64,000 nucleotides of DNA, taken from Francisella salimarina (lineage in GTDB: Bacteria; Pseudomonadota; Gammaproteobacteria; Francisellales; Francisellaceae). Shown here piece after piece: positions 60,644-64,000 of the stretch (position 1 is the first letter of the stretch; each line of letters starts with the position of its first letter). The stretch covers positions 372,001-436,000 of the forward strand of contig NZ_VOJA01000001.1 in assembly GCF_007923265.1 (NCBI RefSeq), read 5' to 3'. Below the pieces are notes generated by a model. That model did not search any database. It saw only the letters and a program-made list of their open reading frames with translations, and was not told where the DNA came from. Position numbers and translations under genes: made by a program.

Positions 60644-61703
60644 TTGAGATACCAAAATTATTATTCTGCATATCATTCAGTCTACTTATCGTTCTTTGAA
60701 ACTCGAATCTTAAACGCTCACCTTTATAAAGCTGAGTAAAATCACTATTCGCCAATATAACAACTTTTTTGTTTTGATCATAAAACTCATCAATAAGGGC
60801 AATAAAACGTCGCGCCATATCCTCATTATACTGATCAAAACCAGTCAGCTTATAAATAAAAACTTGTTCATACTTACTACAAATATCAATATAATCATAA
60901 GAGCTTCTACCATCACCACAAATAACCTTAAAGTCAAAACAGATATCCTTATGGCTTATAAGTAGCGCAGCAACTCTCCTACCCAAAACATCTATACTTA
61001 GATCTTTATCAAAGTGCTCATTTCTAAGGAAAAACTTATCAAAAAAGTTTTTACGATTTTGCTCGTTATATGGGTAGAGGTAATTTAAGTATTCCGTAGG
61101 CAAACGAAACCTATAATCAACACCTGAATCTAAATTCAAAACATTAACGTTTTTAATAAGAATATCTATAGCTGGTAAAAATAGCTCTCTTTGCAAACCT
61201 CTCTTATATAAATTTTCAGGCTCGATATTCGAGGTAGCTACAAGTATCACACCAAGCTTAAATAGTTCTGTAAAAACACTTCCCAAAATCATAGCATCAG
61301 CAATATCTTCTACAAAGAACTCATCAAAACAAATAATTCGCATATCCTTAGCCATATCATATGCAACCTTCGATATGGGGTTCTTATAACCTTGATATTT
61401 CCTTAATTCTGAATGAATCTCCTTCATAAAATGAGAGAAGTGCTGTCTTCTTTTTTGCTTAATAGGTAAATTATCAAAAAAAATATCCATGATGAAGGTT
61501 TTACCTCTACCTACACCTCCCCACATATAAAGTCCTTTGATATGAGAATATAATGACCTCTTGAGAAAACCGAACTTCTTTTTCTTATCTACTGATATCT
61601 GATTCATTATTTCCTGCAAATTCTTTATAGCCTCAAGCTGCAAAGAATCCACTTTTAGATTAAGTTCTCGAACTTTTTGGAGATAAGCGTTCTCTAATTT
61701 CAT
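60636..61703 (-). CDS. zapE: Cell division ATPase ZapE
   Basis: AFG1-like ATPase of 355 residues: Walker A YMWGGVGRGKTFIMDIFFD, Walker B MRIICFDEFFVEDIADAMIL. In E. coli ZapE acts at the division ring. The start at 61703 shares one base with the stop of the MFS gene upstream; its end overlaps rluC. Part of hisS-MFS-zapE-rluC. Confidence 0.93.
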   Translation of the reverse strand: MKLENAYLQKVRELNLKVDSLQLEAIKNLQEIMNQISVDKKKKFGFLKRSLYSHIKGLYMWGGVGRGKTFIMDIFFDNLPIKQKRRQHFSHFMKEIHSELRKYQGYKNPISKVAYDMAKDMRIICFDEFFVEDIADAMILGSVFTELFKLGVILVATSNIEPENLYKRGLQRELFLPAIDILIKNVNVLNLDSGVDYRFRLPTEYLNYLYPYNEQNRKNFFDKFFLRNEHFDKDLSIDVLGRRVAALLISHKDICFDFKVICGDGRSSYDYIDICSKYEQVFIYKLTGFDQYNEDMARRFIALIDEFYDQNKKVVILANSDFTQLYKGERLRFEFQRTISRLNDMQNNNFGISNE

Positions 61704-63001
61704 TATTTGACTTCTTTATCTTTAACTAAAACTAATAGAAAAAAAGACACAAACATGCTAAAAACCAAAATCAAAAAAGCATTATGATAAGCACTTATAT
61801 GAAAATACCTATGAGCGCCTTCCGTAGCAACATTTGTAATTTGATTATGAATATCTATATATTGACCAGTCCATGTCAGATCAAGTAGATGCCCTATAAG
61901 AGGATCGAATAACGCACCTAGTAATGGCTCACCTGTATTAATTAAAGCAGCTACAGTAGCGGCCACAACTATTGGGTTTATGCGATTACCTATAGCAAAA
62001 GCTAGCATATATACCCCCAGGCAAAATCCAAATACAAACAATAATGCTCCTGAAATTCCGGGAGTGAGCTTAAATTGTAAAACCAAAGCCAAACAAATTG
62101 TTGCAATTATATGGAAAATGACCATAATCTTAACTCTACTATCAAATTTCTCAGAAAGCTTACCAATAACAGGAGAGCCTATAGCAAGTCCAAGAAACAT
62201 CATAGATACAATAAATGAAGCTTCTTTAGCAGGAATTCCATATAACTCCCTGAAGTAGTTATTACCCCAAATACCACCAAAAACATCTATCGTTGTAAAT
62301 GTTAATCCCGTATATAGTGTAAGGTACCAATTATTCTTGTTCATAAGTACCTTTTTTATACCAGCGAGAGTTCCTGTATTCCCTCTAGTATCATTAGCAA
62401 ATGATGCTTCAGGGTTATAGTCTCTTACCAAGGCAAGATATAGCAAAGCCATAACTATACTAAAGCATGCATAACCAATTAAGGCCCTATGCCATGACCC
62501 TGTAATTTCAATAAGATAAACAAGCGGAACTTGTCCTAGCAAAGCTCCCAGCATTGCAGCAGTCATCAAAAAACTACAAACAAAGGCGAATTTACGTGGA
62601 TCGAACCAAACTGCTGCTGCTTTAATATAACCAACAGTAGCAAAAGATGCTCCTATTCCAATCATTAATCGAGAAACACAGCCAAGCGCAAAACTATGAA
62701 TATCTGCCGAAAGAACAAATAATATTAGTCCAATTGCAGAAAGAATCAGTGAAAAAAAACTGACTTTTCTAAACCCTAACTTGTCTATAATTGGGCCGGC
62801 TACAAAAAACTGACAAAATACTACTGACCACAAAAATAGCGATACCATAGCACTCATTTCTGTAGCATTTATCGAAAAACTAGTCATCAGCTCATTTGCT
62901 ATAAGACTAGGAGATACATTCATTATGTATTTATCAATCAGTAAAAATGAGCTCAGACCCACAACTATCCAAGCATAACCTTTTATATTATGTAACTTCA
63001 T
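61703..63001 (-). CDS. MFS transporter, paralogue of the 58407 gene
   Basis: A 12-helix transporter of 432 residues, close to the one at 58407: [63 protein letters not shown]. Same Fpt-like group, substrate unknown. It sits inside an operon between hisS (4-bp overlap) and zapE (1-bp overlap), so it is presumably translated along with them. Confidence 0.88.
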   Translation of the reverse strand: MKLHNIKGYAWIVVGLSSFLLIDKYIMNVSPSLIANELMTSFSINATEMSAMVSLFLWSVVFCQFFVAGPIIDKLGFRKVSFFSLILSAIGLILFVLSADIHSFALGCVSRLMIGIGASFATVGYIKAAAVWFDPRKFAFVCSFLMTAAMLGALLGQVPLVYLIEITGSWHRALIGYACFSIVMALLYLALVRDYNPEASFANDTRGNTGTLAGIKKVLMNKNNWYLTLYTGLTFTTIDVFGGIWGNNYFRELYGIPAKEASFIVSMMFLGLAIGSPVIGKLSEKFDSRVKIMVIFHIIATICLALVLQFKLTPGISGALLFVFGFCLGVYMLAFAIGNRINPIVVAATVAALINTGEPLLGALFDPLIGHLLDLTWTGQYIDIHNQITNVATEGAHRYFHISAYHNAFLILVFSMFVSFFLLVLVKDKEVK

Positions 63002-64000
63002 ATAACTATTTTTTCTAGAAAATTTATTAATTCATTCAAATGAATTTGCTCTTGCGGCTTATCTTGTTGTAAATATTTCACACCAACAGCTTGTTGCAAC
63101 AGTTCATCCTGACCAATTATCACAGCAATTTTAGCACCAGACTTATCTGCCTTCTTAAACTGCGACTTAAAGCTACCGAATTTCAAATCCATACCTACCT
63201 TTAGCATAGGTAACTCTTGGCGTATACTCTCAACCGTCAGCAACGATCTATGCAACTGACTACTATCTAGCACGAAAAAAACATCACAAGCATCATTATC
63301 TAGAGGAAGCTTACCTTCACTTTCAAGTAAAAGTATTAATCGCTCTAGACCAATAGCAAAGCCGATAGCACCAGTTTTTTGACCACCTAAGTTTTCTACT
63401 AAATTATCATAACGACCACCAGCGCATACTGCTGCTTGAGCACCCAACTGATCTGTAGTCCATTCAAAAACCAATCCGCTATAATAATCTAGACCTCTGA
63501 CTAGCTTCTGATTAACTTTATATCCAACCCCTAGATTATCAAGGTACTCACATGTTTGTTTAAGCTTAAGCAACGAGTCTTTGTCAATAAAATCAATAAG
63601 CTTAGGAGCATTCAGCAATATCTGTTGAGTTTGCTCATTCTTAGAGTCGAGTATTCTCAGAGGATTCTTATCCAACCTCTTGATAGAATCTTCATCCAGT
63701 TGAGCATGATATGGTTTTAGATACTCTAACAGTGCTTTAGTATATTCTTGTCTATCAGAACTAGATCCCAGACTATTTAACTCCAACTTTACACATCCAG
63801 AAATACCCAGCTCTCTAAATAAGTTCCAGCCAATAGTAAGAATTTCCAAATCTATCGCAATATTATCATAACCATAAGCTTCAACACCAAGTTGATAAAA
63901 TTGTCTATACCGACCTTTTTGAGGTCTCTCATAGCGAAACATAGGCCCAGAATACCAAAGCTTTTGTGTTTGCCCCCTATTAGCCAAACTATTCTCAATT
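62998..64000 (-). CDS. hisS: Histidyl-tRNA synthetase, N-terminus cut by window edge
   Basis: Charges tRNA-His. The frame stays open to the right edge; the visible 333 codons read [20 protein letters not shown] at the start, then the class II motif 2 ([18 protein letters not shown]), [15 protein letters not shown] and [17 protein letters not shown], and the motif 3 [17 protein letters not shown]. The TTG at 63987 is an ordinary Leu codon, not the start. The last 4 bp overlap the MFS gene. Confidence 0.96.
   Translation of the reverse strand, partial: IENSLANRGQTQKLWYSGPMFRYERPQKGRYRQFYQLGVEAYGYDNIAIDLEILTIGWNLFRELGISGCVKLELNSLGSSSDRQEYTKALLEYLKPYHAQLDEDSIKRLDKNPLRILDSKNEQTQQILLNAPKLIDFIDKDSLLKLKQTCEYLDNLGVGYKVNQKLVRGLDYYSGLVFEWTTDQLGAQAAVCAGGRYDNLVENLGGQKTGAIGFAIGLERLILLLESEGKLPLDNDACDVFFVLDSSQLHRSLLTVESIRQELPMLKVGMDLKFGSFKSQFKKADKSGAKIAVIIGQDELLQQAVGVKYLQQDKPQEQIHLNELINFLEKIVI

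Noticed and set aside
63985-63987. TTG as start of hisS
   Set aside because: The frame is open to the window edge and codes for conserved HisS residues upstream; the gene is cut, not short.

Overview
The window is a 64 kb piece of an AT-rich gammaproteobacterial chromosome that looks like Francisella. I base this on recalled gene order (sdhCDAB-sucAB-apt-glmM-tpiA-secG, an orphan QseC-type sensor kinase, msbA-lpxK, and paralogous Francisella-type MFS transporters around hisS) and on the protein sequences. The species cannot be settled by eye. The region is almost all core housekeeping DNA. I see no insertion sequence, prophage, CRISPR array or rRNA, and there is one tRNA.

Layout. 1-7533 (minus): deoB (cut by the window edge), coaX, polA, lpxK, msbA: nucleoside, CoA and DNA metabolism plus lipid A synthesis and export. 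7631-15137 (plus): cca, dsbB, an RND efflux adaptor and pump, and an MFS transporter. 15153-18388 (minus): a DUF523/DUF1722 protein, then a tightly linked ATP-grasp enzyme and N-formylglutamate amidohydrolase-like protein, the least understood pair in the window. 18513-24807: the sensor kinase, a convergent SDR epimerase-like protein, then cydAB with a DUF3429 membrane protein and a small FAD oxidoreductase. 24844-32821: pilT, acnA, a DyP-type peroxidase, a GtrA-like protein, hemW, a PepSY protein and a LysR-type regulator.

33293-43979 (minus) is one closely packed run, sdhCDAB-sucAB-apt-glmM-tpiA-secG-tRNA-Leu(GAG), facing away from gltA (44324, plus). With acnA this gives much of the TCA cycle, and cydAB plus the complete ATP synthase operon atpIBEFHAGDC (51317-58264, minus) complete the respiratory chain described here. 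Between them lie an AmpG-like permease, a 63-residue membrane protein, sodB, grxD and a secreted protein with two GH18-like domains and three chitin-binding-like modules. The end (58407-64000) holds two paralogous MFS transporters in opposite orientation around rluC and zapE, with hisS cut by the window edge.

The points most worth a second look are: (1) an A11 slippage tract in acnA exactly where a 39-residue extra tail begins, where a slip in either direction removes the tail; (2) a large GH18-like protein in which both catalytic DxxDxDxE motifs are destroyed; (3) the ATP-grasp/amidohydrolase pair; (4) shared ATTAGAT half-sites upstream of the LysR gene; (5) an exact 32-bp repeat recording a lipoyl-domain duplication in sucB.
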